A stretch of DNA of 64,000 bases from Lysobacter concretionis Ko07 = DSM 16239 (GTDB lineage: Bacteria; Pseudomonadota; Gammaproteobacteria; Xanthomonadales; Xanthomonadaceae): contig NZ_AVPS01000003.1 in the NCBI RefSeq assembly GCF_000768345.1, positions 62,001-126,000 on the forward strand, in the 5' to 3' direction. The position numbers and the translations under genes are program-made. Of this stretch, positions 1 through 15,752 are shown in pieces. Position 1 is the stretch's first letter. Every line of letters starts with the position of its first letter. The notes under the pieces were generated by a model. It worked only from the letters and a program-made list of their open reading frames with translations. It made no database searches and was not told the origin of the DNA.

Positions 1-936
<936 letters not shown>

Positions 937-1161
937 GGTGTGGTCCCCGTTGGCCGCATGCCGTGGCGCACATTGCGCCGCGATCGATTATGCGCGATCA
1001 AGCCGCTGCGCCGACGGCACCTTGCCGTTCTGCGAGCCTCAATCCGAAAACGACGTATCCGACCTCGGCCCGGCCATCATCCGGTTACCCGAGAGCGACG
1101 AAGGCCAGCGAGTCATTGGCTATGGACGGTCGGTCGAACCGGCGTGTAAAACCCGGGCAAC

Positions 1162-1186
1162 AAAAAAACCCGCCGAGGCGGGCTTT
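1162..1186 (-). terminator. Rho-independent terminator of tRNA-Thr
   Basis: Read on the minus strand, a perfect 6-bp GC stem (1169-1174 with 1177-1182) and a two-base loop are followed by seven T. It lies about 65 bases downstream of the tRNA-Thr gene. The 937-1160 stretch beyond it shows nothing supportable. Confidence 0.85.
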
Positions 1187-1252
1187 GTGGATCCGGCAAG
1201 GCGAGAGCCTGCAGATCATTTTCCAGACGGTCGGGATGCCGCGGAAATCACG

Positions 1253-1328
1253 TGGTGCCGGAAATAGGAATCGAACCTACGACCTACGCATTACGAATGC
1301 GCCGCTCTACCAACTGAGCTATTCCGGC
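1253..1328 (-). tRNA. tRNA-Thr (CGT)
   Basis: A complete 76-nt cloverleaf with encoded CCA. The acceptor starts GCCGGAA and pairs with TTCCGGC. The D-arm is GCTCAGTTGGTAGAGC, the anticodon stem GCGCA/TGCG encloses CGT, and the T-arm contains GGTTCGATTCC. It reads the threonine codon ACG. Confidence 0.97.
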
Positions 1329-1338
1329 GAGGGGCTGA

Positions 1339-1368
1339 ATTGTAGTGTTGGCAAGGGCTGCCGGTCAA
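1339..1368 (-). promoter_or_regulatory. sigma70-type promoter of tRNA-Thr
   Basis: On the minus strand TTGACC (1368-1363) and TACAAT (1344-1339) are separated by 18 bases, about 10 bases before the mature tRNA 5' end. The -35 element overlaps the stop codon of ispH, so the tRNA promoter lies against the end of the upstream operon. Confidence 0.6.
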
Positions 1369-2315
1369 TCGACGGCGCGCTCGCGCAGCTCCTTCGGCAA
1401 CGCGAACACCATGTTCTCCGGCTCACCCTTGAGGTCGACCAGGTTGCCGGCACCCAGCTCGCGCAGGCGGTCGATCACGCCGCGCACGAGGATTTCCGGG
1501 GCGGACGCGCCGGCGGTGATGCCGATCTGCTTGCGGCCCACGAGCCAGGCGGGGTCGATCTCGTCGGCGCCGTCGATCAGGTGGGCCTGGACGCCTTCGC
1601 GCTCGGCCAGCTCGCGCAGGCGATTGGAGTTGGAACTGTTGACCGAACCGACCACCAGCACCAGGTCGCAACGGCCGGCGAGCTCGCGCACGGCGTCCTG
1701 GCGATTCTGGGTGGCGTAGCAGATGTCGTCCTTCTTCGGCCCTTCGATGGCCGGGAAGCGCTCGCGCAGCGCGGCGATGATCGCGCGGGTGTCGTCCACC
1801 GACAGCGTGGTCTGGGTGGTGTAGGACACATGATCCGGCTGGTCGACCACCAGCGTTGCGGCGTCTTCCAGGTTCTCGACCAGGTAGATGCGGCCCTTGG
1901 CCTCGCCCGTCCGCCACTGGCCCATCGTGCCCTCGACTTCGGGGTGGCCGGCGTGGCCGATCAGCACCATGTCGCGACCGGCGCGGCACTCACGCGAGAC
2001 TTCCAGGTGCACCTTGGTCACCAGCGGACAGGTCGCGTCGAACACTTTCAGGCCACGGCGATCGGCCTCCTCGCGCACCGCGCGGGAGACGCCGTGGGCG
2101 CTGAAGATCACGGTGGCGCCGTCGGGCACCTCATCGAGTTCCTCGACGAATACCGCGCCGCGCTGCTTGAGGTCGTCCACCACGAACTTGTTGTGCACGA
2201 CTTCATGGCGCACATAGATCGGCGCGCCGAACAGTTCCAGCGAGCGGTTGACGATTTCGATCGCGCGGTCGACGCCGGCACAGAAACCACGGGGATTGGC
2301 AAGAATCAGGTCCAT
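1365..2315 (-). CDS. ispH: 4-hydroxy-3-methylbut-2-enyl diphosphate reductase
   Basis: Last step of the MEP isoprenoid pathway: reduces HMBPP to IPP and DMAPP using a 4Fe-4S cluster. The 316-residue length matches the family. The three conserved cluster cysteines are visible in [14 protein letters not shown] (near residue 12), [11 protein letters not shown] (near 96) and [13 protein letters not shown] (near 200). [14 protein letters not shown] and [10 protein letters not shown] belong to the HMBPP-binding region. It follows lspA by about 27 bases and is the last gene of the murJ-to-ispH series on the minus strand. Confidence 0.97.
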   Translation of the reverse strand: MDLILANPRGFCAGVDRAIEIVNRSLELFGAPIYVRHEVVHNKFVVDDLKQRGAVFVEELDEVPDGATVIFSAHGVSRAVREEADRRGLKVFDATCPLVTKVHLEVSRECRAGRDMVLIGHAGHPEVEGTMGQWRTGEAKGRIYLVENLEDAATLVVDQPDHVSYTTQTTLSVDDTRAIIAALRERFPAIEGPKKDDICYATQNRQDAVRELAGRCDLVLVVGSVNSSNSNRLRELAEREGVQAHLIDGADEIDPAWLVGRKQIGITAGASAPEILVRGVIDRLRELGAGNLVDLKGEPENMVFALPKELRERAVD

Positions 2316-2342
2316 CCGGCGATTTTACGCTGTAACCGCGCC

Positions 2343-2840
2343 TCAGGCCTTCTTGTCCGCGTGACCGCCCAGCAGCCCGAACAGGGCGATGCCGATCGCG
2401 CCGCCGACGATGGCCGCGTCGGCAATGTTGAACGCGGGCCAGTACCAGTCCTGCCAGTGCCACTGGATGAAGTCGACGACATGGCCGTGGATGAGGCGGT
2501 CAATGACATTGCCGACCGCACCGCCGATCACCAGCGCATACGGCAGCGCGGTTTTCCAGTCGCCGCGCGCCGTCCGGGTCAACCAGTAAGCGAGCAGACC
2601 GCAGATGCCCGCCGCGAGTACCACGAAGAAGTACTTCTGCCAGCCGCCGGCGTCGCTGAGGAAGCTGAAGGCCGCACCGGTGTTGTAGGTGCGGTACCAG
2701 TTCCAGACGCCCTCGATGACCGGGATGGCGGTGTATTCGGGCAATGCGGTCAGCACCCAGTATTTGCTCCACTGGTCGAGGACGATGACGAGCGCCGACA
2801 AGGCCAGCCAGACAAGCGCATTGGGTTTGACCGGACGCAT
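2343..2840 (-). CDS. lspA: Lipoprotein signal peptidase (signal peptidase II)
   Basis: Inner-membrane aspartyl protease that removes signal peptides from diacylglyceryl prolipoproteins. Four hydrophobic segments are visible. The two catalytic aspartates lie in [19 protein letters not shown] and [11 protein letters not shown]. The ATG at 2840 was chosen because it overlaps the ileS stop as TGATG, the usual coupling; an ATG three codons upstream would lie inside ileS. About 165 residues, normal for the family. The ileS-lspA-ispH order is conserved in many proteobacteria. Confidence 0.95.
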   Translation of the reverse strand: MRPVKPNALVWLALSALVIVLDQWSKYWVLTALPEYTAIPVIEGVWNWYRTYNTGAAFSFLSDAGGWQKYFFVVLAAGICGLLAYWLTRTARGDWKTALPYALVIGGAVGNVIDRLIHGHVVDFIQWHWQDWYWPAFNIADAAIVGGAIGIALFGLLGGHADKKA

Positions 2841-5719
2841 CAGAACCACTTCCGGTGTTCGCCGTTGCCGTCGACGTTATCGACACATCGCCCGCACAGG
2901 GTCGGATGGGCGGCGTGGGTACCGACATCGGCGCGGTGGTGCCAGCAGCGGCCGCACTTGGGCTTGGTCGAAGGCTCGGCGATAACCTCCATCTCGGCCA
3001 GCTTGTCGTCGGCCACCATGCGCACGTCGCCGCTGATGAACAGGAAGCGCAACTCGTCGATGAACGGCGCCAGCCAGTTCTGGTCGGCGACGCCGCAGCG
3101 CAGGCCGATCTCGGCGTCCAGCGCAGCGCCGATCCTGCCTTCGGCGCGCATCGGTTCGAGCACCTTGCTGACCTGCTCGCGCAGGGCCAGCAGGCGCTTG
3201 AAGTCCGCCGCCGACAGCGGCGCGTCATCGGGCAACGGCGCCAGGCCGTCGTACCAGGTCGTGAACAGCACGTTGCCGGCGCGCGGGCCGTCCGCGGTGA
3301 CCGGCGGCAGGTGCTCCCACATTTCCTCGGCGGTGAAGCTCAGGATCGGCGCGATCCAGCGCACGAAGGCCTCGGCGATGCGGTACATCGCGCTCTGCGC
3401 CGAGCGCCGGCCGGGCGAGTCCTCGCGCATCGTGTACAGGCGGTCCTTGGTGACATCCAGATACAGCGAACCCAAGTCGACGCTGCAGAAATTGGCGAGG
3501 ATCTGCACAATCTCGGGAAAGTCATAGTCCTCGCAGGCCTCGATGATGCGGCCCTGCAACTCGTGCGCGCGGTGCACGATCCAGCGGTCCAGCTCGACCA
3601 TTCCGTCGATCGGCAGCAGGTCCGTGGCCGGGTCGAAACCGTGCAGGTTGGCAAGCAGGAACCGCGCGGTGTTGCGGATGCGGCGGTAGCCGTCGCCGCT
3701 GCGTTTCAGGATCTCGTCGGACACCGCCATCTCGTTGCTGTAGTCGGCGGAGGCGATCCACAGCCGCAGCACGTCGGCGCCCATCGCGTCGATGACCTTC
3801 TGCGGCGAGACCACGTTGCCGACCGACTTGGACATCTTGCGACCGGCCGAATCGACCGTGAACCCGTGCGTCAGCACCTGCTTGAATGGCGCGACACCGT
3901 CCATCGCCACCGCGGTCAGCAGCGACGACTGGAACCAGCCGCGATGCTGGTCGGAGCCTTCCAGGTACAGGTCGGCCGGCTTGCGCAGACCGTCCTGCGG
4001 ACGCTTTGCCAGCACGCAGTCGTGGCTGACGCCGGAGTCGAACCAGACATCCAGGATGTCGGTGACCTTCTCGTAGTCACCGGCCTCGTCGCCCAGCAGC
4101 GTGGCGGAATCCAGCGCGTACCAGGCATCGATGCCGTCGACCTCGACCAGCGCCGCCACCTCGTTCATCAGCGCGACCGAGCGCGGGTGCAGCTCGCCGG
4201 TGATGCGGTGGGTGAACAGCGCGATCGGCACGCCCCAGGTGCGCTGGCGGCTGATGCCCCAGTCCGGCCGGCCCTCGACCATGCCGCCGATGCGTGCCTG
4301 GCCCCACTCCGGGAACCACTTCACTTCATCGATCGCGGCCAGCGCATCGCGGCGCAGGTGGGCCTGATCCATCGAGATGAACCATTGCGGCGTGGCCCGG
4401 AACGCAACCGGGGTCTTGTGCCGCCAGCAATGCGGGTAGCTGTGGTTGAGGCGGGCCAGCGCGAGCAGCGAGCCGTTGCCCTGCAGCGCCTCGACGATCA
4501 GGTCGTTCGCCTTCCAGATGTGCACGCCTTCCAGCGCCACACCTTCGACCGGCGGAGTTCCCGGCAGGTACACGCCACGACCATCGACCGGCGTGAGCTG
4601 GCCGTCTTCGTAGCGATCCAGCAGGCCGTAGTGGCGCGCGACCGCGAAGTCCTCCTGGCCGTGGCCGGGCGCGGTGTGGACGGCGCCGGTGCCGTCCTCG
4701 TCGGAGACGTGTTCGCCGAGCAGCAGCGGAATCTCGCGGTCGCTGTAGAACGGGTGGCGGGTGAGCAGGTTCTCCAACGCCGCACCCTTGGCATGGCCGT
4801 GGATCACGACCTCCTCGATGCCGTAGCGGGCCAGCGAGCGGGCGGCCAGCACTTCAGCCAGCACCAGCCAGCGGCGACCGCCGTCCTTCGTCTTCGGGCC
4901 TTCGACCAGCACATAGTCGAGGTCCGCGCCCAGGCTGATCGCGACGCTGGCGGGCAGCGTCCACGGGGTGGTGGTCCAGATCGGCACCGCGATCTCGACG
5001 CCGTCGTCCAGCGCAACGCCGAACGCACTGGCGAGCTCGCTTGCCGAGGTCACCGGATAGGCCACGTCGACCGCCGGCGAGACCTTGTCGGCGTATTCGA
5101 TCTCCGCCTCGGCCAGCGCCGAGCCGCAATCGAAGCACCAGTGCACCGGCTTGGCGCCGCGCAGCAGGTGGCCGCGGTCGATGATCTTCGCCAGCGCGCG
5201 CAGCATGTCCGCCTCGTAGCGAGGATTCATCGTCAGGTAGGGATTTTCCCAGTCGCCGATCACGCCCAGTCGCTTGAAGTCCGCGCGCTGCAGGTCGACC
5301 TGCTCGGCGGCGTATTCGCGGCACTTCTGGCGGAATCCGGCGGCATCCAGCTTGACGCCGACCTTGCCGTACTTCTTCTCGATCGCGATCTCGATCGGCA
5401 GGCCGTGGCAATCCCAGCCCGGCACGTAGGGCGCGTCGAAGCCGGACAGCAGCTTCGACTTCACCGCCATGTCCTTGAGCACCTTGTTGACCGCGTGGCC
5501 GATGTGGATCACGCCGTTGGCGTACGGCGGTCCATCGTGCAGCACGAAGCTGCGCTCACGGTCCTTCACCTTGTCGCGGATACGGGCGTAGAGGCCGTCC
5601 TTCTCCCAGCGCGCGAGCGTGACCGGTTCGCGCCTGGGCAGATCACCGCGCATCGGGAAATCCGTCGATGGCAGGTTCAGGGTGGACTTGTAGGGATTGG
5701 GGGCTTTGGAATCGCTCAC
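2840..5719 (-). CDS. ileS: Isoleucyl-tRNA synthetase
   Basis: Charges tRNA-Ile. 959 residues, full length. The class I signatures are present: the HIGH motif as [15 protein letters not shown] (about residue 67-80) and [12 protein letters not shown] (about 620). The editing domain [10 protein letters not shown] is present. A C-terminal zinc-binding module has CGRCW near 925 and a second CGRC about 18 residues later. The start is GTG at 5719, inside the overlap GTGA with the ribF stop, so translation is probably coupled. Its C-terminal codons overlap lspA. Confidence 0.97.
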   Translation of the reverse strand: MSDSKAPNPYKSTLNLPSTDFPMRGDLPRREPVTLARWEKDGLYARIRDKVKDRERSFVLHDGPPYANGVIHIGHAVNKVLKDMAVKSKLLSGFDAPYVPGWDCHGLPIEIAIEKKYGKVGVKLDAAGFRQKCREYAAEQVDLQRADFKRLGVIGDWENPYLTMNPRYEADMLRALAKIIDRGHLLRGAKPVHWCFDCGSALAEAEIEYADKVSPAVDVAYPVTSASELASAFGVALDDGVEIAVPIWTTTPWTLPASVAISLGADLDYVLVEGPKTKDGGRRWLVLAEVLAARSLARYGIEEVVIHGHAKGAALENLLTRHPFYSDREIPLLLGEHVSDEDGTGAVHTAPGHGQEDFAVARHYGLLDRYEDGQLTPVDGRGVYLPGTPPVEGVALEGVHIWKANDLIVEALQGNGSLLALARLNHSYPHCWRHKTPVAFRATPQWFISMDQAHLRRDALAAIDEVKWFPEWGQARIGGMVEGRPDWGISRQRTWGVPIALFTHRITGELHPRSVALMNEVAALVEVDGIDAWYALDSATLLGDEAGDYEKVTDILDVWFDSGVSHDCVLAKRPQDGLRKPADLYLEGSDQHRGWFQSSLLTAVAMDGVAPFKQVLTHGFTVDSAGRKMSKSVGNVVSPQKVIDAMGADVLRLWIASADYSNEMAVSDEILKRSGDGYRRIRNTARFLLANLHGFDPATDLLPIDGMVELDRWIVHRAHELQGRIIEACEDYDFPEIVQILANFCSVDLGSLYLDVTKDRLYTMREDSPGRRSAQSAMYRIAEAFVRWIAPILSFTAEEMWEHLPPVTADGPRAGNVLFTTWYDGLAPLPDDAPLSAADFKRLLALREQVSKVLEPMRAEGRIGAALDAEIGLRCGVADQNWLAPFIDELRFLFISGDVRMVADDKLAEMEVIAEPSTKPKCGRCWHHRADVGTHAAHPTLCGRCVDNVDGNGEHRKWF

Positions 5720-6681
5720 GCAGTGACTCGCGGTTGGGGTTGCATCAGGAGTGCGCGTGCCTGGGCGGCATCGCAGTGCATCTGCGCGGTGAGGGCCGGC
5801 AGGTCATCGAACATTTCCTCGTCGCGCAACTTGGCGACGAACTCGATCTCGATCCGCCGACCGTACAGGTCGCCGTCGAAATCGAACAGGTGGGCTTCCA
5901 GCAGCGGCTCGGTGCCGTCCACGGTCGGCCGGGTACCGAGGCTGGAGACCGAGGCCCAGGGCGTTTCGCCGATACCGTGAACGCGCGTGGCGTAGATGCC
6001 CGACAGCGGCGGCGTCTTGCCGGCGAAGCGCAGGTTCGCGGTCGGAAAACCGAGCGTGCGGCCCAGCTGGGCTCCACGCACCACCCGCCCGCCGATGGCA
6101 TACGGCCGCCCCAACAAGCGCGTGGCCGTTGCGAAATCGCCCGCCTGCAACGCGGCACGGATGCGGGTACTGGAGACGCGCTCGCCGTCCAGCAGTACCG
6201 GCTCGATGGCGGTGGCGACAAAATCGTGAGGGCGCGCGGTTCCGTCAGCGCCCATCTGCTGCAGCAACGCCAGATCGCCGCCACGACCCTTGCCGAACTG
6301 GAATCCGGGCCCGACCCAGACTTCACGCGCGTCCAGCAGCCGGACCAGCACCTGGCGGACGAAGTCCTCCGCGCTCATCGATGCCATCTTCGCCTTGAAC
6401 CGCAGCAGCCCGACCTGGTCGATGCCAAGGCAGAACAGGCCTTCCGCCTTGGCGCGCGGCGACAACAGCCGGGGCGGCGGCGCGCCACGGGCGAACAACT
6501 CGCGCGGGAGCGGCTCGAAGCTCAATGCCACCGCCGGAAGGTCAAGCGCGTGCGCCCGGGCGACAGCCCGCTTCACCAGCGCCCGATGCCCCAGATGCAG
6601 GCCATCGAACGCACCGATACAGACCACACTCCCGTGTGGACATCGGGCCTCGCCATCGATATCCCTGAACAGCCTGCTCAT
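5716..6681 (-). CDS. ribF: Bifunctional riboflavin kinase / FAD synthetase
   Basis: Makes FMN and then FAD from riboflavin. The ATG at 6681 gives about 321 residues, the normal length; a reading frame extending upstream to 6795 adds residues unlike the family. The N-terminal FAD-synthetase domain has [16 protein letters not shown] (about 20-35). The C-terminal flavokinase domain has [11 protein letters not shown] (about 195-205). The stop overlaps the ileS GTG start by four bases. The 231 bases between it and murJ show no other gene. Confidence 0.95.
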   Translation of the reverse strand: MSRLFRDIDGEARCPHGSVVCIGAFDGLHLGHRALVKRAVARAHALDLPAVALSFEPLPRELFARGAPPPRLLSPRAKAEGLFCLGIDQVGLLRFKAKMASMSAEDFVRQVLVRLLDAREVWVGPGFQFGKGRGGDLALLQQMGADGTARPHDFVATAIEPVLLDGERVSSTRIRAALQAGDFATATRLLGRPYAIGGRVVRGAQLGRTLGFPTANLRFAGKTPPLSGIYATRVHGIGETPWASVSSLGTRPTVDGTEPLLEAHLFDFDGDLYGRRIEIEFVAKLRDEEMFDDLPALTAQMHCDAAQARALLMQPQPRVTA

Positions 6682-6912
6682 CGTCGCGAAGTATAGCCGG
6701 GCCGCCGGTTCAGCCCGTAGATACCGTTCGGCCTCGAAAGTCGTGGCGGTGCAGGGAGCTGATCTACGCTTCAGACTCGCAGTCTCAGGGCGCAAGCAGT
6801 CTCTCCCTGCACCGATCCGAGTGCCCCCGGATCACCAGCCCATTGCTGGTGGGTTGAAGATACAAGGGCGCAATAAGCAAAGCGCATTGCGCCGCCGGGT
6901 CGACGCCGGCGC

Positions 6913-8526
6913 TTACTGCCTCAAATGCCGCGGCCTCAACCCGGCGGCGATCAGGACGACGCCGTAGGCGACCGCGCCGGCGGCGATCACGCCCAACAAC
7001 CATGCCCAGCGCCACAAGCCGGTCATCACCGACCAGTCGCCGATCCACCCGCGCAGGACGATCACCACCACCGCCATCGCGACCAGACCCAGCGCGATCC
7101 GCAACAGCCAGCGCCCCCAGCCCGGCTGCGCCTGGTAGATGCCGTCGCGCCTCAGGTAGCGCCACAGCAACGCTGCATTGAGGATGCCGGCGATCGCGGT
7201 GGCGCCGGCAATCCCGGCATGCGCGAACGGCACGTCCAGCCACCACAACGGGGTCACGATGACGACCGTCAGCAGCACATTGGCGACCACGGTGATGATC
7301 GCCGCGCGCATCGGCGTGCGGGTGTCCTGGCGTGAATAGAACGCCGGCAGCAACACCTTGCTCAGCATGAATGCCGGAATGCCGACGCTCATCGCGGTCA
7401 GCGCGTAGCCCACCATCCGGGTGTCGTCCGGGGTGAACTTGCCGTAGCGGAACAGCGACGCCGTCAGAGGCTCGGCCAACAAGGCCAGACCCAGCGCCGC
7501 CGGCAGACCGACCAGCAGCACCATCCGCAAGCCCCAGTCGAGCGATCGCGAGTAGCCACCCGCGTCCTTGTCGGCATGCAGGCGCGACAGCTGCGGCAGG
7601 ATCACTGTGCCGATCGCCACCCCGAAGAGGCCCAGCGGCAGCTCGGTCAGCCGGTCCGAGTAGTACAGCCACGACTGCGCGGCAGGCACCAGCAGCGACG
7701 CGAACACGGTGCCGACCAGCAGGTTCACCTGCGATACCGACGAGGAGAAGATCGTCGGCAGCATCAGCTTCATCACCCGCCGCACGCCCTCGTGGCGCAG
7801 GTTGAACTTGAACCGCGTGCGCAGGCCCAGCCGGGACATCGCCGGCCACAGCACCAGCATCTGCAGGATGCCGGCCAGCAACACGCCCCAGGCCAGCGCC
7901 TTCTCCGGCACGTCCAGATAACCGGCCAGGAACAGCATCGCGCCGATCATCGCCAGGTTGTGCAGCACCGGTGTCAGCGCCGGCAGGCCGAACTGCTTGA
8001 AGCTGTTGAGCACCGAGCCGGCCAGGGCGGTCATCGAGATGAACACCAGATACGGAAAGGTGACCCGCAGCATCTGCGCGGTCAGCGGCACCAGCTCGGA
8101 TTCGGACTGGTCGGCGAACGCGAGGAACAACCGCGCGACCCACGGCGCGGCCAGGATGCCCAGCCCGCTGACCACCACGACCACCGCCAGCAAGGCGCCG
8201 GCGACATGGTCGAGAAAGTCCTGCAACGCCTTCTCGTCGCCCTTCTGCTTCAGCTCCGACAGCAGTGGCACGAACGCCGAGGAGAACGAGCCTTCGGCGA
8301 AGATCCGGCGCAGGTAGTTGGGGATGCGGTAGGCGACCACGAACGCGCTGACCGCCGGGCCCGCGCCGAACAGGGTGGCCTGCAGCCAGTCGCGCAGGTA
8401 GCCGGCAATGCGCGAGATGAAGGTCATCACGCTGAAAACGGCAGTGGAGCGCAGCATGCCTCCCTGGCGACGGGCGCGGCCCGGCTCGCGAACGCTCAAG
8501 GACGGCTCCCGGAATGACCGCGGCAC
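6913..8526 (-). CDS. murJ: Lipid II flippase MurJ
   Basis: Moves lipid II across the inner membrane for peptidoglycan synthesis. About 13-14 hydrophobic segments span the protein, and VFSVMTFISRIAGYLRDWLQ begins the conserved first helix region. 537 residues from a GTG at 8526. An internal ATG at 8457 would give 514 residues starting MLRSTAVFS, closer to most family members, but its GGGAGG sits only one base from the start codon, so the start is undecided. It is divergent from rpsT and precedes ribF on the same strand. Confidence 0.95.
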   Translation of the reverse strand: MPRSFREPSLSVREPGRARRQGGMLRSTAVFSVMTFISRIAGYLRDWLQATLFGAGPAVSAFVVAYRIPNYLRRIFAEGSFSSAFVPLLSELKQKGDEKALQDFLDHVAGALLAVVVVVSGLGILAAPWVARLFLAFADQSESELVPLTAQMLRVTFPYLVFISMTALAGSVLNSFKQFGLPALTPVLHNLAMIGAMLFLAGYLDVPEKALAWGVLLAGILQMLVLWPAMSRLGLRTRFKFNLRHEGVRRVMKLMLPTIFSSSVSQVNLLVGTVFASLLVPAAQSWLYYSDRLTELPLGLFGVAIGTVILPQLSRLHADKDAGGYSRSLDWGLRMVLLVGLPAALGLALLAEPLTASLFRYGKFTPDDTRMVGYALTAMSVGIPAFMLSKVLLPAFYSRQDTRTPMRAAIITVVANVLLTVVIVTPLWWLDVPFAHAGIAGATAIAGILNAALLWRYLRRDGIYQAQPGWGRWLLRIALGLVAMAVVVIVLRGWIGDWSVMTGLWRWAWLLGVIAAGAVAYGVVLIAAGLRPRHLRQ

Positions 8527-8574
8527 CCGTGCGCGGCGACTGGCCCCGAACCCGGGGCCTTGACAGCTTCATTG

Positions 8575-8603
8575 TTGACGCAAGCCACTGAATCGCCCAT
8601 ACT
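8575..8603 (+). promoter_or_regulatory. sigma70-type promoter of rpsT
   Basis: TTGACG and CATACT are separated by exactly 17 bases, about 70 bases before the rpsT start and facing it. It lies in the divergent gap with murJ. Identified by pattern only. Confidence 0.6.
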
Positions 8604-8672
8604 TTCCTGTCTGATTTTCCGCCGTATCATATTTTCTTCTTCCAGCTCCAATCAATTTTCCAGGAATACGCC

Positions 8673-8942
8673 GTGGCAAACATCAAGTCCGCCAAGAAGC
8701 GCGCCAAGCAGACCGTCGTGCGCAACGCCCGCAACGCGAGCCAGCGCTCGATGCTGCGCACCTCCGTGAAGAAGGTGCTCAAGGCACTCGGCGAGAACGA
8801 CGCCGCCAGCGCCGAGGCCGCCTTCAAGGTTGCCCAGCCCATCCTCGACCGGTTCAGCTCGCGTGGCCTGATCCACAAGAACAAGGCTGCCCGCCACAAG
8901 AGCCGCCTGACCGCCCGCATCAAGGCGCTCAAGGCTGCCTGA
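8673..8942 (+). CDS. rpsT: 30S ribosomal protein S20
   Basis: Binds 16S rRNA early in 30S assembly. 89 residues; [20 protein letters not shown] and a C-terminal [13 protein letters not shown] are typical. The start codon is GTG, preceded by AGGA at suitable spacing. E. coli rpsT also uses a non-AUG start, which is tied to its autogenous control, so the weak start may be functional here. It is monocistronic, with its own promoter and terminator. Confidence 0.97.
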   Translation: MANIKSAKKRAKQTVVRNARNASQRSMLRTSVKKVLKALGENDAASAEAAFKVAQPILDRFSSRGLIHKNKAARHKSRLTARIKALKAA

Positions 8943-9007
8943 CAATCCTGCGACACCGGCCGCCGTCGCTTCGGCGATGGCTCCCGGGACGGCAGGTGCG
9001 ACAGCAG

Positions 9008-9035
9008 AAAAAACCCGGCTCCGGCCGGGTTTTTT
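9008..9035 (+). terminator. Rho-independent terminator of rpsT
   Basis: The palindrome ACCCGGCtccgGCCGGGT is followed by a run of T and preceded by a run of A, about 65 bases after the rpsT stop. Confidence 0.85.
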
Positions 9036-9126
9036 CGTGGGCGATGAATGAGCGACAGCGATGCGAGTGCCACGACCCCGGGCGCGTGGACGTGGTGCGG
9101 CCGTAACCGTGACCGCGACTTCGATT

Positions 9127-9225
9127 GTGGCTGTGGCTGTGGCTGTAATTGTAGGAGCGACGTAAGTCGCGATCGGGAGCGACGGCCTGATCGGACCGAC
9201 TTCCGATCGCGACTTGCCTCGCTCC
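9127..9225. repeat. GTAG-type REP doublet with short GGCTGT tandem
   Basis: A GTAGGAGCGACGTAAGTCGC palindrome at 9151-9170 is followed by a second, inverted and decayed arm ending near 9225 (GCGACTTGCCTCGCTCC). It is preceded by several copies of a GGCTGT hexamer. This fills most of the rpsT-obgE gap (8943-9317), where no gene is seen. Confidence 0.7.
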
Positions 9226-9317
9226 GGCGGCGAGCGGTCATCGCCGCAGCGAAAATGCCCCCGGATCCCGTGGACATGAGGCCACGAATTTCAGCCAACA
9301 CCCGGGAGCGTCGGGCT

Positions 9318-10836
<1,519 letters not shown>

Positions 10837-10848
10837 GGCTGCTGCTCC

Positions 10849-11172
10849 TTACTTGCTGTCGCCACCGGCAATGCCGGTGATCTCGATTTCGGTGTAATGC
10901 TGACGGTGGCCCATCTGCTTGCGGTGGTGCTTGCGGCGACGGAACTTGATGATGCGGATCTTGTCCGCACGGCCGTGGCCAATCACCTTCGCGCTGACGG
11001 TGGCACCCTTGAGCGCGTCGCCGAGCGTGGTCTCGCCCTCGCCATTGCCCAGCATCAGGATGTTGTCGAACTTGATCTCGCTGCCGGCTTCGGCTTCGAG
11101 CAGCTCCACGCGCAGGGTCTCGCCCTGCATGACGCGGTATTGCTTGCCGCCAGTGACTACTACTGCGTACAT
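10849..11172 (-). CDS. rplU: 50S ribosomal protein L21
   Basis: 107 residues starting [20 protein letters not shown], with [20 protein letters not shown] near the C-terminus; both are diagnostic. First gene of rplU-rpmA-(obgE), preceded by a good promoter. A GAGG lies about seven bases before the ATG. Confidence 0.98.
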   Translation of the reverse strand: MYAVVVTGGKQYRVMQGETLRVELLEAEAGSEIKFDNILMLGNGEGETTLGDALKGATVSAKVIGHGRADKIRIIKFRRRKHHRKQMGHRQHYTEIEITGIAGGDSK

Positions 11173-11235
11173 GACCGTCTTCCTCTGTAGTTATTTTTGG
11201 TCGCTGCCGTGCCATCGAGGGCAGACAGAAGCGGA

Positions 11236-11264
11236 ATTGTAATGGCTTCAGTGGCTTGCGGCAA
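11236..11264 (-). promoter_or_regulatory. sigma70-type promoter of rplU-rpmA
   Basis: On the minus strand TTGCCG and TACAAT are separated by 17 bases, giving a leader of about 55 bases before the L21 ATG. Pattern-based. Confidence 0.6.
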
Positions 11265-11287
11265 CTCTTCCCAGGATGTCCGCGGAT

Positions 11288-11372
11288 GTAGAGCGGCTTC
11301 AGCCGCGACCCGCACATCTCTCCCGGGATCGAACCGCTTCGCGTATGCACTGACATCCGGTTTCGCCGTGCC
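11288..11372. repeat. Composite GTAG-type REP upstream of uvrA
   Basis: A GTAGAGCGGCTTCAGCCGC palindrome (11288 onward) is followed at 11345-11372 by a segment beginning TGCACTGACATCCGGTTTCG that recurs at 35036-35061 beside another REP. The rest of the 11265-11562 gap shows no gene and no LexA-like operator that I could recognise. Confidence 0.65.
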
Positions 11373-11562
11373 CCTGTGGTTGGCGATCGCCGCGCGGCGT
11401 GGAGATGATGGGTGGCCGCACGACAGCTACGGCTGAACGGGGTACCGACGACGGAACGCGTACGCTTCCATTCTCGCGATTTGCCCCCATTTCCTGCACT
11501 CGATACGCTCGTCTGTTTGCCGCCGCAGCTCGACGGCCCTCCCCCTATTCACAGGCTCTTCG

Positions 11563-14489
<2,927 letters not shown>

Positions 14490-14493
<4 letters not shown>

Positions 14494-15242
14494 GCGACAC
14501 CGACAAGCCGAAAACGGCCACACCACGCAAGCCACGCAAGCGAGTCACGAAGCCGGTCGATGGGAACGGATTGCTGAACAGCTCCGCGAACGACACACCC
14601 GACCCGCACGAACCGGGCAAGCCTGCACCGTCGAAGAAGGTGCAGGCTTCCTCCGAGCCGAACGAGACCTCATCCCCAGGGGGCGCGCCGGAAGTCGCGC
14701 CCCACGCGTCAGAAACCCGTCACTCGGCCAAACGCGGCAAACGCAAGCCGGCGGTAACCAACGCCTCCGGCAAGTCCGCCACCGCCCCGGCAATGACCTC
14801 GACGAAGCCCCAGGCAACGCCTGCGACCGATCCGGCGCAACGGGATCTGATCCGTGTACCCATGCCCGTGCGCTGGCGTGACCTGGACGCGTTCAACCAC
14901 GTCAACAACTCCAAGTACCTGAGCTATCTGGAAGAGGCGCGCCTGCAGTGGATGCTCGGCGTGCCCGGCCAGGGCATGGACGACCACGTCGCGCCGGTGG
15001 TCGCGGCCGCGCAGCTCAACTACCGCCGCCCGATCACCTGGCCCGCGGAGGTGATGATCGAGTTGTTTGTCGAGCGGCTGGGCAACAGCAGCCTGACCGT
15101 CGGCCACCGCATCGTCGATGCACAGGACGCCGACGTGCTGTTTTGCGACGGCCACGTGGTGCTGGTGTGGATCGACCGCGACAGCGGCGCATCCGCGCCG
15201 CTGCCTGCGACCGTGCGCGAGGCCTGCCGGGAATCCGCGTAA
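14490..15242 (+). CDS. Hotdog-fold acyl-CoA thioesterase with long N-terminal extension
   Basis: The 4HBT-type domain occupies about residues 120-250: [21 protein letters not shown] contains the catalytic Asp of the YbgC-like family, followed by LEEARLQWM and [12 protein letters not shown]. It probably hydrolyses an acyl-CoA in the cytoplasm; the substrate is unknown. The first 115 or so residues are low complexity (Lys, Thr, Pro, Ser, Ala), with no signal peptide, and resemble disordered basic tails. The start ATG at 14490 overlaps the uvrA stop as ATGA. An internal start near the domain cannot be excluded. Confidence 0.85.
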
Positions 15243-15267
15243 CCCGGCCCGGATCCGGCCGGGCGGC

Positions 15268-15714
15268 TTACCCGCCGGGCTTGCGTACCTCGAACTGGCC
15301 CTGCAGCACGCCGCCGCCCTTCAGCTCGAAGTCGATCCCGACCTTGTCGCCCGCCTGCAGCTCCGCACGGGGCTGCATCAGCATCAGATGCAGGCCGCCT
15401 GGCGCCAGGGTGGCGCTGGTCCCCGGGGCGATCACCAGTTCCGGCATCGCGCGCATCCGGCTGACACCATCGACGATGCGGGTCTCGTGGATCGACACGT
15501 CGGCAAACGCGGGGCTGCTCGCCGCGACGATCGTGACGGCCTCTGCACAATCGTTCCGGATCGTGCCGAACCCGGCCAGCATCGGCATCGACACCGGCGG
15601 CAGGCGCAACCAGCCGCCGGTCACGACCGGCTTGCAGTCGGCGGCGGAGGCCGGCGTTGCAACGAAAGTTGCGGCGAGCAAAACGACGGCGAGCAAAACG
15701 CGCAATGTGTTCAT
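15268..15714 (-). CDS. Periplasmic copper chaperone PCu(A)C
   Basis: 148 residues from the ATG at 15714. A signal peptide is evident (VLLAVVLLAATFVATPASA, cleaved before ADCKP). The PCu(A)C copper site H(M)X10MX21HXM is recognisable: VSIHETRIVDGVSRMRAMPELV and GGLHLMLMQP. Family members deliver Cu(I) to the CuA centre of cytochrome oxidase. It is convergent with the thioesterase gene and divergent from the DUF4139 lipoprotein gene, 38 bases away. Confidence 0.88.
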   Translation of the reverse strand: MNTLRVLLAVVLLAATFVATPASAADCKPVVTGGWLRLPPVSMPMLAGFGTIRNDCAEAVTIVAASSPAFADVSIHETRIVDGVSRMRAMPELVIAPGTSATLAPGGLHLMLMQPRAELQAGDKVGIDFELKGGGVLQGQFEVRKPGG

Positions 15715-15752
15715 GCGCTTATGATACCGGCAGGTCGAAATTGGAGTTCGAG

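Noticed and set aside
2855-5980. 1041-codon open frame on the plus strand opposite ileS and ribF
   Set aside because: Antisense shadow typical of very GC-rich coding DNA; Ala/Arg/Gly/Val-rich product without motifs, while ileS on the other strand is complete.
11400-11562. LexA (SOS) box before uvrA
   Set aside because: Neither CTG-N10-CAG nor the xanthomonad-type TTAG-N6-TACTA pattern was seen.
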